Assembly (NCBI GenBank): GCA_034509425.1
Contig: JAVTVJ010001681.1
Span: 186,001-250,000, forward strand
Length of the DNA stretch: 64,000 nt
DNA from: Eopsaltria australis
Lineage: Eukaryota > Chordata > Aves > Passeriformes > Petroicidae
Direction of reading: 5' to 3'
This document shows positions 38,401 to 51,790 of the stretch, one piece after another (within the stretch, counting starts at the first letter, position 1; every line of letters starts with the position of its first letter). A program made the translations under genes and the position numbers. The notes under the pieces were generated by a model that was given only the letters and a program-made list of their open reading frames with translations, made no database searches and was not told the DNA's origin.

Positions 38401-38974
38401 GTGGCTGGTGCCATGTCAACCAAGTCTGACAACAGTGCAGATGCAAGGGCAGACGTGGATATCATCAATGAAGGCAATGGTAATGTGAGGGAAAGACCCA
38501 AGACAGGAGAGACTGTAGTATATTAGCACCCTTTGTCCCATGATGGCAATATGTCTTGTTTGCTGTCAGGATTTGCAGCAGAGGAGGAAAAGGTGGAGGA
38601 AATGGTGGTTGTGCGCAAGCAGGCAGGAAGGCACTGAGTCCTTGCCTCATGCTGCTGTGGGGAGGCTGTTGTGGGCATACACTGGTGATTCAGCAGGCAG
38701 TGGTACCTACCAAACCCCCATTTCAGTGCTAGTGGGTCATTTAGGCTCCAGGCAAGCACAGACTTCTTTGTAATTGTTCAACTAATCTCACAAAAGGACT
38801 GTATAATTGAAATGAACAGCAGATTAATTTAAGTGCAGGTGGAAAAGGTACAAATGTTTTTGCTACATCCAAAGTGCACCAGAACAACTGAAACTTACTG
38901 GGACAAGTTGAAGCAACCTTCAACTCCTTGCTCCGTCACACAGATCCTGTATTAATATGCTGATGTACATGTTT
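35403..38974. other. Unique DNA, no gene recognised
   Basis: No gene or interspersed repeat is recognised. The 111-codon frame at 37516-37851 is lysine-rich in its second half but shows no family resemblance. Frames near 38465-38773 overlap on both strands and look like chance. Confidence 0.5.
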
Positions 38975-39056
38975 TGGGATGGGATGGGATGGGATGGGAT
39001 GGGATGGGATGGGATGGGATGGGATGGGATGGGATGGGATGGGATGGGATGGGATG
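38975..39056. repeat. Perfect (GGGAT)16 pentanucleotide array
   Basis: Sixteen exact copies of GGGAT occupy 38976-39055, framed by T at 38975 and G at 39056. The plus strand has a GGG run every five bases with AT loops, which is the pattern for G-quadruplex folding. The open frame 38957-39208 translates it as a repeated Asp-Gly-Met-Gly-Trp unit and is not a gene. Because no unit is mutated, the array is probably young or length-unstable. Confidence 0.97.
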
Positions 39057-41524
39057 ACAAGCCTATTTACCTATTAGGCTGTTTTGATCATGGGAAGCAC
39101 AAAAATCTTAACAACTCAGACAAGGAGCTTTATCATGTTCATCACAGAGTTTTCAAGTCTTTGTTCTGGGCCATAACCAGCAAGTGTGACAACAGAGGTT
39201 GGAGCTAAGGCCCTGCAGCTGCATGCCTGGGCCTGCACTTCCACCATTTGGATGAGATGGGGCACCCCTACCTGTTAGTGCATTGTGGTGGTCAGCAAGG
39301 GTAGGGGGCACAGCCTAGGGATGGAAAAGGGTTGTTTTGATTATTTGGTACAGTATACTGAAAAGGACCTCAGGTTTCCTGGGAAGCAGAAATTCAAGGT
39401 GGGATAAACCCATTTTCTTTTTGCCCAAGTTAGCCATACATAGACTTGTCTAGATTTGAAATGGGTGGGGTGTTTCTAAGAAAATATTTAGCAAGACAAT
39501 AGTAAAACAGCTTGGCTCTTGGCTAGTTAGAGCTTCTAAGATTTAAATTGTGCTTGTTTTATATGCATATCTACAAACTCTGTCAGGTATAAACCAACAG
39601 TATATTAGTGTTTTAGTGTATATTAGGCCACTATACTGCAAACTCTGAATCTCAGCCTGTTTCACACAGTTTTGTCCCTCACTACTCTTTTATCTGTCTT
39701 TGCTGAAGCAGTTATTGATTTGTAATAGCAAATACTGTGGAAATTTTTCTTAAGTGCAGCCTCCAGTGAAAGAGGTACAGATCCATGGATCCTGCATGAA
39801 AAATCTGGATTTGGTAGTAAACTCTGCATATTTCAAAAATGCTATTTCTTCAAATCCAGCTCAGGATTCCTAATAGAACTGAAAGCAGGATTGACTTCAG
39901 CTGTTCAGGTTCAGTGCTCCCAGGATTGTCCTTAAGAGGTACATGTTTACGGGAAGTCAACACCTAGTTTCCTAAATTCCTTGATCTGATCTGAAGTATC
40001 AACAAAATTAAGATACCTCAGTCTCATGAGCGCTGGTGCAAAAGCTGAGAATATGAAGTCATAAAATAGTAACTGGTAAAATTAATTTAGAAGCAAATAC
40101 AGCGGACAAATTTTTGTTTAAATTCTCTTTGTTTTAGAGTCACAGAGTGGCAAATAACATGGTTATACAAATAATGTGATTTTTTCAAGGTGCATTTTAC
40201 TAGGAGATTCTGATCAAGGCTTAATCTTTGTTTTCTATATCCAAATGATAAATATTTTGCCTTTTACAAAATAATTATTTTATAACCCAAGGGCTGGTAC
40301 CTGCTGATAAACTTGTGCTTCAGCACACTCTTCTGACATGAAAAGCACTCATAAATCATAATCTAAACTGCAGTTTCACGTCCTCTCAGAAACCACTCTA
40401 ACAAGTCATTTAGGTAGTTGGCAGAGCAAAGCCTGTCAGTACGCTTACACTGCAGGCATGTAACCTGTTTTCCCTTCCTCCATCTGCTGCATCAATTTGG
40501 GGTTGGGTAGGCATTTATGCAAAACAATAGCTGCTACCATTTCAGAAATATGTACAATTCCCCTTTAGCTTGCACCTTTTTCTATCCCTTCTTGTTGTAT
40601 CAAGATTTTGACATCACACACATGACTGCTTTACTGAATCTGAGGGAAAAGGAGCTAAAACAAAATGAGAGGTATGGTTTTGCCAGCAACCATGAGAAGA
40701 CCATAAACAGATGGTCTGTTAAATGCTTGTCCTTTGCAAGGGTGGGGGATATCACTCACAGAGTAAAAACCATGGCCTTGGGCCACCCCCACAGCTAGGA
40801 AATCTGTATAGGAGAACAGTGCTGCACACTTTCCAAGGTCAGACATGGATGGTTTCCCAGACAGAGGCTGGGAATACTCATCCTGGAGGAATCTGCATGT
40901 CTGAAGTGACCTTCCCCTCTGTAAGTAGAGCCAAGCAGTGGAGCAGTATCACCAGAGCCAGTCTCGGTTCAGTGGAGGCTGCAGGGAACAGCAGAGCTTC
41001 AGGGAAGCCATCCTGCACCAGGTTAGTAAAGCATTCCTGAAGTTACCCAAGATTACTGCTCCCATGTTCTCGGCAGAAGACATAACCAAAATGTTCCGTG
41101 CAAGGGGTGCCTGTGTGCCTTTCTTATGGGAAATATTCCTCTGAGATCCCTGTGGATTTTGGGTGTCACTACTACCATCTTTTTCTCCCCAGTGCCAGGC
41201 CCCAAATCCACTGTGCCCAGGTGATGCACTCAGTACGGCTGCGTGATGATAGAGAAAACATCAACAGCCAAAGTGAAGACACTCCAATAATGGGAATGGG
41301 AGATGAGAAAGTAAGTGGTAACATCAAGGAATGTTTAAGGCTTTTTCTCAGCTAGAGTCTCTCTTTTTAGCAGTAAAATCAGGACGTGTGACAAACAAGG
41401 ATGAATTGAAAGAGAAAGTATCCCCATGTGTCTTGTTTTTGTTTTCTCTTAGGCTCAGATTTGTACTGCACTGTAGCCCAAACTCCTATTAGAGAAGTTT
41501 AAGTCTTTAGGGTTATTTGTTTAT

Positions 41525-41660
41525 GGGTCTGCTTTTTTTATTTTCATTTTTCTCCTTTTTACTTTTGATTCTTTCTCCTCTCTAGCTTTATTCTACTAAT
41601 ATTTTCTCAGCTTTTATCTTCTCTGTTTCTCTTTTATCTTCTCCTCTCCTGTCTTTCTAG
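41525..41660. repeat. Pyrimidine-rich low-complexity stretch
   Basis: The plus strand is mostly T and C, with many 'cttttatcttctc' style units and few purines, ending in 'ctgtctttctag'. It could act as an extended polypyrimidine tract before a 3' splice site, or be simple sequence. Confidence 0.6.
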
Positions 41661-43517
41661 GCATCTTTAGCGGCACTTGTCTGCTCAATGCACTGTCTTG
41701 CAGAGTTAGTATATCCTTCAGATAACCAGTGCTCAAGCTTTAGAAAGAATTCTTCTTTCCTTTATTTTTTCTTTTCTTTTTTTTCCCCCACAACTTTCTA
41801 CTGTCTGCAAAACCAACTGCAGAGTGGGAGAGAGGCTCTCCTTCCTTCCAAGTACACAATGCCACCTTTCTTGGAAGTAGTTTTCCCTGATTTCTGCAGC
41901 TAATGGAATAATTTCCCTTCCTAGCTACTTTGATGAGTCTCCTTCTGTCTCCCAGTGAGTGGGACACCTGTGGGAGGGTTATCGGCATCCAGGCACTTTA
42001 TCATACCCTCTCTCAAGTAATGGGTTTGATTTTTATGTTCATTAAGGTTGCTCAACACCTGTCAAAGTGCTGCTTTTAGAACTCTCTAGTCTCCCAGGTT
42101 GGTGTGAAAGGGGTTTTGGCACAAGTGAGAATAAAGGCCAGTGCTGTCATTACCTGCTGTTCAAAATGACTCATTACTTACTTTTCTTTGTGAAATTGAT
42201 GCTATCAGTGAAGGGGGAGAAGGAGGATTTTCTTGCTACTAGAAACACTGCACAGTGACTTGAAGGATTTTCAGATTTTCATTCACATTTTTGCCCATTA
42301 GGTAGTGCATGATGCTCATTCAGTAATACAGCTTGAGGTCAGTTTTGGTCTCCCAAGAATAAAAAAACCTTTCTTTTTTAAAGGTGCTGTAGAATTCATG
42401 CAATTTAGAATTGATTTTTATTTGTACAGCACAGATGGCCCAACCACCTCTGTCTTCACATGGAATAAATCCAAATGTCTCAACTGCAAGAATTACTTTT
42501 TTGCAGATGTACTCATTTTCTTCTCCTTGGATAAGTTCATTTGTAGGATGTTCATGAGAAGGATTTTTGCATGGCCTGAGCTTTGTTTAGTTCAGAGGTA
42601 CATAAAGTCCAGTTACCACTAAGCACTTCAGAGAAGTGCTCTGAAACTCTTTAGAATTTCAGAAAGCTGACATTTTGCATTCCTTCCATAGTTCCTTTTT
42701 CAGTCAAAATTTCCCATTTGAATAACTTGCACATAAGTCTTTTACACAACATTGGCACTTCTTCACCTCATACTTTCATAAAAATTGTTGTAATTTGCTT
42801 CAATCATTTTCTTTGTCAGTGGGATGAGATTTACCTCCATTAGATGACCTTTTAATTCCCTTTTTTTATGAAGGAGACAAAACCAGATGCCATGTCTGAG
42901 TAGGTTTTCTCTGTATTTTAAAGTCTCCCTGCAAAAGTCTCCGGTCCATCACCCTAAAGGACTGAAGGAGTGTGAGTTTGCAGATATGTGTGACCGTATC
43001 TTCTCAAGGTCACAGTTTTCAGTGGGTGCATTTACACTAAGGCACTACACTGCACAAGGACAAAAATTGCCAGCTTTGGTCTGGTAAACAGCCAGGTCTC
43101 AAATCTGTTCCACTTGCAGCCTGTTCTGTCTTCATAAAGAGTCTTCTGCGGTTTGCAAAGCACTGCAGCAGACAGAGAAATTCTTTAGTAGTATAATTAT
43201 GCATTCAGTAAATCTCATAATAACGGGGTATTATATTTAATTTTATATTGTACTTATTTCTAATAAAATGCAAACTATTGACTTCAGATGTCAGAATTCA
43301 GTTAGTTTGTACCTTTCTACTGAGCAGACTTCTACAGGCTGTCAGCAGACTTCGAAAGACGTTATGATTCACATGCTGTTCGCCTTTCCATTTTGACCTC
43401 AGAAACAGAGCATTAGAGACACTTTTAGTAAGGACAAGACAGACTGAAGCAATTCTGCAAAAGTGGGTAAATCTGACAAGAATTTCTACAGTGGGAGTGA
43501 ATTTTCATGTATTTGTT

Positions 43518-43565
43518 ACATACACACACATTACATACATAAATATATATATGTATATGTATATG
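43518..43565. repeat. TA/CA-rich simple sequence
   Basis: Units of 'ca', 'ta' and 'tatg' alternate ('acacacattacatacat', then 'aaatatatatatgtatatg'). This is a decayed dinucleotide repeat. Confidence 0.75.
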
Positions 43566-45714
43566 AATTTGCTGCAAGAGATCCCTGATTCATTTAAAAT
43601 TATGGTATGATGTAATTCTTTCACCCTTTGTCCCTTCATTGAAACATTAATAGACATTTTGCATGAGGCGATGAAAGCAGTATTTTACTTCTGTCTACCT
43701 CTGTCTTTTAATTTATTTTTTTCATAATTCTTTCATCACTGTCATTTTATTTGCTTCTATTTGCAAGTTCAATCTTTTAATTTGCCCTGTGTAATGAAAT
43801 TCTTCTCAAAGTCTTCCATTGGCCAGTGTGGCTGCCTCATTATTCTCTTCCTTTTATTCTCCCATGACCATCTTTCTTTTTTTCCAAAACTGCCACTCTG
43901 TATACAAAAGTAAATATCTGATCTTTTCTGCTCCAAAAATTTCAGGGAGGGAGAGTTTTGCCTGCTATTTCACCTTTGCTAAAATGAAAGTGCAAGCTTG
44001 TGCATTTATTCAAATTATAAAAAAGTTACTAGAACTAGAGAAGAGGCCCAAGGTCAAGTAGTAGTGCCAATATGATTGTCCTCTCCATCCTTCATGACTC
44101 TTACCCTTGCTGGACCTCCTTATTCCTCTCACATGTGTATGTAAATGATGAATATTATGCTATGCAGGTAGGGCCCAATGGTAGCATCCTAGGCTGATGG
44201 TATTAGGGATAAAATTCCCATTGAATTCTGTGCCTTTCAGTGGTTGCCTGAGGAAGCTAGCTACTTACTAACATAAATCATCGGCACTATCTCTATTTTT
44301 GGAAAAGTATCTCTGTGGACTTTTTTTGAGGAGAAGCAGAACCAGGCAGATAAGAAATAAGTGAATTACCTTTCTGTTTCCTTTGTACAGCACATCTGCC
44401 CAGCTGTGCTCGGCTCTGCTGCTGCCTCCTCCGGGGGACACAGGGACATGTAAGCCTGGATGTTTCTGGAGGGTGATGGCTCTTTGGGAGCTGCCGCTGG
44501 AAATTGTAGTCTGTCCATGTTGATGGGGTCTCCTCCAGCACCCAGCTCAGGTAGCAGTCTTCTGTCTAGAACTTCATACGTGTGCTCTTACCAACATCAT
44601 ACACTGCCTGTGGGGAAGGCTTTTGCTTTTTCATGGCTTCTCACATCCTGGTAGGAAGCATACTTTGTCCATAGTTTTGTAAAAGTGGAATCAATTTGTT
44701 AAGTGTTGAAGTGGGGTCCTATGCCTCCCTCTTCCCCTGGCTCCTCAGAAAAAGTCTAAGTTGTAAAGGACATAGTGCATTCCGTCAAGAAAGAGAATAC
44801 TATATCTTCCTTTCATTGGAGTTTGGCAGTTCACACAAGTCTTTTCTCTGCAAGTACCAATTTGGCTGTGGACACTGTGTTCCTCTACTTACCAGGCAGC
44901 TCCCGTTTTCACTTAGAAGTGGCATTAGTGTTGTAAAGCTGATTACACTTGAAACAAAGACTTTTGCATTGATGCCATAATGACTGATGTAAAGGCCATT
45001 TTCAATCATTTCATGAATTACTGCAGCAACTGACAGCTTTTAGCACAGGTGGGCACTAGCTGCCAGGAAATACCTGACCCAAAGTTTATTGTTTATTAGC
45101 TATAAATGTCCAACCAGACAGCCATTACATCAAGTATGAAATAATGTAATTTCCTTTTCTGCATGTTGAAAAGTGTGAAGCTGAACTGCCCATTGCCATG
45201 GATACAGCAGCCTGCTCACATGTGAGGCACTGGCCACAAGATGAACGGTCTCACCATAATCTGCCAGCTCCATCTCACTTGTCTGGGAGGCAGGGAACAC
45301 TGGAAATACGCTTTTCCCTCCTGCTTTCAATGGTTTTGCTCCTTCAGTTGTGAACAGTCCTTTTCAAGGAGCAGAAGGGAAGTCCTCACACGTTGCCTGA
45401 CCCTGGGTAAAATGGTTCTAGCTTGAACCACATTTGGGGCTAAGTTTACAAAAAGTCTAAAACACCTTTCACAACAAGAAAAGTAATTATTGAATTCAGT
45501 AGAATTTAGATCTCATGGGGAGCAATAGGGAATCCTTTATATCAGATGTTGTTATGCCACTTTTGGGGGTTTAGATTTCTAGCTTTTGAAGCTTTGCCAA
45601 GGTAACTTTCAAGGCTTCAGGGTACATTCCTCTTGAAACTGTACAGTTGAGATGCTCTTTGTCCTGATTCAGCATGATTCCTGGGTAGAACACACTTTTT
45701 CAATACTTTTGCCT

Positions 45715-46073
45715 AGACAAGAGGGCTCTTCAAAGGAAAGGCTGAAGAAAAGGGTGTATGAGAAAGCTGGGCAGGAGCTTTTTACAAAGGCATGTAGTGG
45801 TAGGAAAAAAAGCTTTAAACTGGAAGAGAGTAGATGTAGATTAGATTATTAGGAAAAAAAATTCTTACTGTGAGGGTGGTGAGGCACTGGAACAAGTTGC
45901 CCAGAGAGGTTGCAGGTGCCCCATGCCTGGAAATGTTCAAGGCAGAGTTGGATGGGGCCTGAGAAAGTTGATGTGGTAAAAGGTGCCCCTACCCATGGCA
46001 GGGGGATTGGAACTAGATAATCTTTAATCCTTCTTTGGATCTGCCACCCCAAATCATCCCTTGATTTTATGAA
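45715..46073 (+). mobile_element. CR1 LINE 3' end
   Basis: This is a 5'-truncated CR1 copy in sense orientation. Landmarks in order: 'gagctttttacaaaggcatg' (about 45776), 'tagattagattattaggaa' (about 45836), 'gtggtgaggcactggaacaa' (about 45876), 'cccatgcctggaaatgttca' (about 45920), 'ttggaactagataatcttta' (about 46007) and a degenerate octamer end near 46050-46070. It lies in the same subfamily as the 4160 copy, judged by these blocks. A short ORF2 tail (45743-45852) remains, with 'QELFTKACSGRKKSFKLEE', and then stops. Confidence 0.92.
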
Positions 46074-49000
46074 GTCAGGCTGCCAGCACTGGGGTGTGCA
46101 CAGAGCTTGCCTGATACACATTGCTGATGGCTGAGATGTAGATGGAGGCCCAGAATTCCATGCAGGGAAAAGTGAAATGTTTAATACATTTTCGGCACAT
46201 ATAAAATCTAAGCAGTTCAAGCAGCCTACATCTGAAGCTTGCCATAAAATTAAACACTACTGCATCATCTTAATGTATGCCCATTACACAGAGTCAGGGT
46301 TTTCATTAAGAGCCCTATCAACAAAGCCTCAATGATACACATTTGAAAAATTGATTGTGTTCAAGTGTAGAGAAATTTATGATCATACAGACTTCTAATT
46401 CAATAAATTATATTTAATTTTTCTAACATTCTTCTTTTTCTATGAAATAACATAGACAATAGAGTTTTACTTAAATTTAGCTAAAGCAAAAAAAAACCAA
46501 AGAACATCTTATTTCTCCTTATAAAGATTATAAAGTTTCTGACATTTTCTCTCAGGTCAGAGACACTGCATGCAAATATCTGTTCCGCCATTCAGTCAGT
46601 GAGGCAAAATCTGAAATCAGTCTCTTCCCTGGAATAATTGCTCAGCAAACAGGATGCGTGTAATCCATTTTTATTATTAATACTTCAGTTAAGATTCAGG
46701 TACCATATTTTACTTCTTATAATGAGCACAATATTATGATGGATGTTCAGAGTTTACAGTACATAACATCACTGACAGCTGTAGAATGCCTGTCATGAGC
46801 ACCAGAGCTGGATTATAAGTACATTTCTCTGGGCAGTAACAGTACAGAGAGATAAATTGCAACGAATGTCTACTCTATATGCACCTAATTTTACCTATTA
46901 TTTCAGTGCATGGACAAATTTTTTATAACTTTGTTTATCAACAAAGCTGTCTTACTAATGTAGTATTGCATCTCAGGTAAAGAAAGATTATCAGCCAGTG
47001 AGGTCTACGGCAGAGAATGCTCATGTGTTTCCAGTCCCAATGATTTTACAGTGCAATTCCTAATATCCCCATATGATTTGGAATGAAGAACCAAGATTAT
47101 GCACTTCCTCCTCTCTTTTTTTTTACACTGCAGGGACAGAAATTTTAATTTCTGTAAGAAGAGTGACTTGGCTGATTCCTGGATCTGTGATTTTCTTCTG
47201 TGCTAGCTATATCCTGAGAAGGGCAAACAGGAACAGAGAGGTCATAAAAATAAATCTCTCCACCTAGTGACTAGTTTACGTTCATGTTTTGATGCATTGG
47301 TGGAATATATTTTCCTGTTTCAAACAAAGATTAATTCCTAATTGCCGCAGTCCTTGAGGATGCTTTAGCAGCTGCTAAAGAACTGTCTTAACATTTTTTA
47401 AATGCAGCTGTTAAGTTGCAGACCTGCCATCACCCTTGCAGAATCCTTCTCACTGTCTGTGGGATACTGCTGGGTCCAGTTTGAGCCCAGTTGTGTGACA
47501 CTGGAGCCTATTACCTTGGATGAAACAGCACCAGTGGTGCATGACGACAACCCAGGGAGGAGAGCACACAGAGAGCTTCTGGGGCTTTTGTGAGACAGGC
47601 CTTCTCCTCACACTGTCAGCTGCAGCTCATGTGGTGTTCAACAGCATCCTCCAGCAGCAGCTGCAGGCTGAAGAGGTATGCAGGTTCTGCCACCTCTCTT
47701 GTCCCACCCACAGCCCTCTGAGGGCAGAAGGCACCATATGTCATACACTGGTGGATGTGTGCAGTGCAGATGCAGTGCTGAACATGGCTCAGTGGAAAGA
47801 GATGTGCTTCTGAGGGTTTTCAGATGGCCTTTTTTTTTTTCACATGTGCAAAACTGTAGGTGAAAAAGCAAAATGAGCAGGACGAGCAAAATTTCATTGT
47901 CAGCCACCCCAAGGGTAGGAGTGGTAAATCTTCTCAAGATGAAGGGTTTCATTTTTCCATCCTTTGTTCCATGGCTTCCTATGATTGGAGGAGGTTTGCT
48001 TCCTCTTAGTCCCTAAGGCTCATTCTTGCATCTACCCCAACAAAATCTGTGGAATGGGCTCTCAGATCCCATGTGTAGATATCTAATGGCTACTACCTAA
48101 GGAAGGCATGAAGATGAAACATGAGGTCAATGTTTATGCCTGAGATTTCCTCCTCTAACTTTGATGCTGGGTTTCATGTCACACTGCCATGTTTCTCCAC
48201 AATATATACAGTAAATCTCTGTATTTTCTTCTTCATAAGTGGACCTCTTGCTGTATCAGTAAGTTGGACAAAACCAATTCTTATTTTGAACTTTATGAAT
48301 CTGTGTTTAAGATACATGAAACTTCAGTATCATGAAACTCTTTAGGACAAAAAAACCGCAAAAAACCAAACAGCCACTGAATGATCACAAGATTATTGTT
48401 CTCTCACTGTAGGGAAATCTGTTTAATCTCCCATAACAGACTATTCCCTGACTAAACACCCTGGTCTGGTCACTGTGAAGAAGCAGACTATGCACAGTCA
48501 GAAATAGCAGCAGGAAAGAATGCACATCAGGGAGCGCATTCTTTGCCTTACCCTAGAGATACTGAAGAAACAGAAGGGGAAATCTCCTTCAAACTGGAAC
48601 TAAACCACCCACAGCAAAACTTTCATCAGAAAATGCCCAGTATTAGACCCCAGCTTCTAATCTGTGTCAGGATTTTGTCAGGATTCACTCAGAAATGAGA
48701 CATTAGGTAGGACTATATCAAGGACATATCAAAGAGATAGTTGATTTAGTGTCTCGCAGAGAAAGAGCTCTATTTTTAAAGTATTAGACTTCGCTCCTGA
48801 CAGTGGGTGCAGTGCAGACCCCAAAAAGCCACTCAGACACCATCTGCACCTGTGGAGGGTGCAGCCTGTCCTTGCTACCGCTCAGAGGGAAGAGGAGACA
48901 TCTGCACTCCAGTTTGTGGTCACAGGCAAAACATCAAAAGACACTATGGTCTTTAATGTGGGAAGAGAAGTGTATCATTCATTATGAAGTTTAGCCAACA

Positions 49001-51654
49001 AAAGGCTCTTTTCCCTAGCAGCAATCAATGCTGGTCCTCCCTCTTCTGTTTCTGTCACAAACTTTTTAAAATATTTTTTTAGTCTTTTTTTTTTTTTTTA
49101 AGAAATCCGTTCAGTATTCAGACAGCAGAAGCAAAACAACAAGATGGGACTTCCCTCCCTTATTCCCCCACCCTGACAGAATGATTTTATCACATAATAG
49201 CCAATCTAAACAGTGCAGTTCAAATCATACTTTGCATGCAAATGTGAAGACAGTGTTACCACAGGAATGGAGTCTGTTTAGGTATGGGGTGAGCAGAAGC
49301 TGGCTGCTCTCTTCTGAACAGACCCTCAGTGGTGCAAGAAATTCACAGATTCAGGGGGACCAGGAGGAGTATCTCTCCTGGTTTTTGCCACTTAGCTTTG
49401 ACTTTACCCAGGAGACATTTTCAGACGCAGGCAGCCAACAGGAAGTTAGTAGCAGGGAGATTTGTTCTCTACCCAGAGTCGAGTGGTTCAGACCAGCCTC
49501 ATACCTTTCATATGAAAGCAAAATTATCTGCATACATTCCAGCTGGCATTGAGTCTCTGTTTACCATCACTCTTCAACTTCAGAGAAACAGTAAATGACT
49601 CCTTGTCTGTACAAAAAACAGGGTTTCATGAGAAGACAGATTTAGCCTTCTGCCGGCTGCACTGCCTTGGCCCTTCGGAATGAGACTGCTAAAACACTCA
49701 ACAGCTTGTTTCCATGGAGTTTGTGCTATGCCCTAAGGTCACACGATAATCATGTAGCTAGCACTGCTGGTGCCTACATGTCCCCATGCTACAGGCAAGA
49801 GCATCCAAACACACTAATGTACTACACGGCACCGAGCACCACTTCCCAACAGTGTGTAGCTGACATGAGTGTTGGAGATACTCTGTCCAGACACCTCTTG
49901 CATTCCTGTGAGGACATCACAGCAAGCTATGAAAACAGCTCACTCGTCAACCGGCAGCCACCCATGCTAAATAACTGGGTGCAGTCCTATAAAAGACTTT
50001 TAACATATGCTTCTCTGCCTATATTTGAAATCCCCCATCTCACAGTTATTGGGATTTATTAATAACCCTTCACTGGTTCCTGACAGTTGGTGGCATGCAC
50101 CAAGCACTTGTCCAGCTGTGTTTTTGAAACAAAATAATAGAAATTTGATCTAATATTCTTCCCACCTTGGCTATCCATGCTTTGTGCACTCTTATCTAAG
50201 TGCCTTCAACACTTCATACCTTCTGTTTCTCTTGCTGCTGCATGTCCATATTGTCTGTTTATTCTGCTGGAACATACAGGCTTTATTTGCACAGCCGTAA
50301 GTACAACAGGGCCCCAAGATTTGTCTGAGGTTTTTGGTGGTCAGTGTTCCTCCTGAAAGTGAGGCTTGAATTTTAGCATTAGTCTGGACTCAGGCTGAAG
50401 GATGCACACACTCATTCAGTCTGGGATTCAAAAGCAGCAAATACCAAGGTGACGGAAGCTACTTCTGGCTTTTGGCATGTAAGCAAAGGAATTAGTAGGC
50501 TGAAACTGCACAAGCTTATAGAGCCTGGAACAGACTGGCAGGCACCAACATTTGTGTCAGCTGAAAAAGAAAGCAACAACAAAAAACATGGAACACAGAA
50601 CAGTAGTACTTCAGAAAGGAAATCTCAGCTATTTGCAGAATGCCATCAGCTGAAATTTCTAAAGACCAGAAGGGCCCATTTTAAAGTGCTCAGCATGCCC
50701 AGTCAGGGCCAGGTTTTCAGTTAAGCTCAGTTCCCATGGAGGCAGCTAAACAAGAGCCACATTTTTTAAAGTGCTCAGTATCCAGCTGTTTCCATTGTAA
50801 AAATTCTGTCCCAGTTTTTAAACAGAGCTCAGCACCACCCTACAGGCTGTGTTATTTCAAAAGCTTGCCCTAAGTGACTTCACACCTGGTGTCATTGTTT
50901 CATTGGCTACCTGTCAGAGGACCAGGCCTGTCTTCTTCCACCTTTCCTGAGCCCTGATGTGGTCTGAATAATCTGAACTATCAAATAACTGTTCTGGTTA
51001 TTGTACAAAGAGGGAATATCAAGAAATGAACCTCACAGACTCCAACATGGTGAGCTTCACAGTTCTGCCAATTTACCAGGCACTTTTGAGCTGCAAGAGC
51101 CAGCATTATGCTTCAACCTGCCAATCATGCTGACTCACGTCAAATTATGTCATCTTCCAAATGTCTGAGTTTGGAGGTCTCAACCTATTTTCATATGCAG
51201 ATGAAGTTGAGGGTTTCTTTCTCCTGAATTCTGCAGAAAAGCAGAAAAGACAGCAGACTCCATGATTCAGGGAAGACTGTATGGCAGGTGATGTAAAACA
51301 TTATCTGATTATCAACACTTGTAGAAATTGCAGTCTTCCTTCCATCAGCATGTCAGTGTGAAGCTTTCTAAGGGCAGAAGTGACCTTTTGCTAGGAGAAG
51401 CCAGTCTCAGAGGTCCTAAACCCCTCACAAATCTTACATTTTCTCTCACACTTTCTGGAACCTTGTAGGAAGTGCTCAAGGTACAGCTGAAATGGGAAAG
51501 GGTAACATATTCTGCCCTAGTGCCTCCTGTGTGCCATGGTTCATGTGTAATCAGAGGGGTGTTATTCAGAATGTGGAATGAATCACAGAAATTCTCAGAA
51601 GGTGGTCTACAAGAAGAACCAGAGTTTCCATTTATTTCAGTTGTTCATGTTGGG
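46074..51654. other. Unique DNA, no gene recognised
   Basis: T runs lie at 47830-47840 and 49085-49099. Open frames of up to 131 codons (49181-49552, 49667-50062, 47520-47813) have no domain, and several overlap frames on the other strand. An exact 15-base direct repeat occurs at 50679-50693 and 50764-50778. Confidence 0.5.
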
Positions 51655-51790
51655 ACTTTGCTTGTTTGTTTGTTTGTTCGTGTTAGGTTTGGAGGGCTTT
51701 TGTTTGGTTCTTTGGTATGGATGGGGTTTGGGGTTTTTTGGGGATTTTTGGGGGGGGGGGGCTGGGGGGTTGTTCTTTTTTTATGTGAAG
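51655..51790. repeat. GT-rich tract with G12 run
   Basis: The plus strand is almost entirely G and T: (TTTG)n at 51662-51678, then alternating T and G runs, a G12 run at 51750-51761 and a further 'ggggggttg' block. Several G runs of three or more lie close together, so quadruplex folding is possible. Overlapping frames at 51472-51883 with Phe/Gly/Val-rich translations reflect this base bias. Confidence 0.9.

Larger units (their letters stand above)
39057..45714. other. Unique DNA with pyrimidine-rich stretch
   Basis: No gene is established. A pyrimidine-rich stretch lies at about 41525-41660 and another at 41750-41790. A TA/CA-rich patch is at 43518-43565. The segment 41193-41310 has good splice-like borders and is discussed as a finding. 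Open frames at 40517-41144 and 42305-42622 have no recognised domain. Confidence 0.5.

Noticed and set aside
38957..39208. Frame encoding a repeated Asp-Gly-Met-Gly-Trp unit
   Set aside because: It is purely the translation of the GGGAT array.
49667..50062. 131-codon plus-strand frame
   Set aside because: Composition and lack of any family resemblance fit a chance frame.
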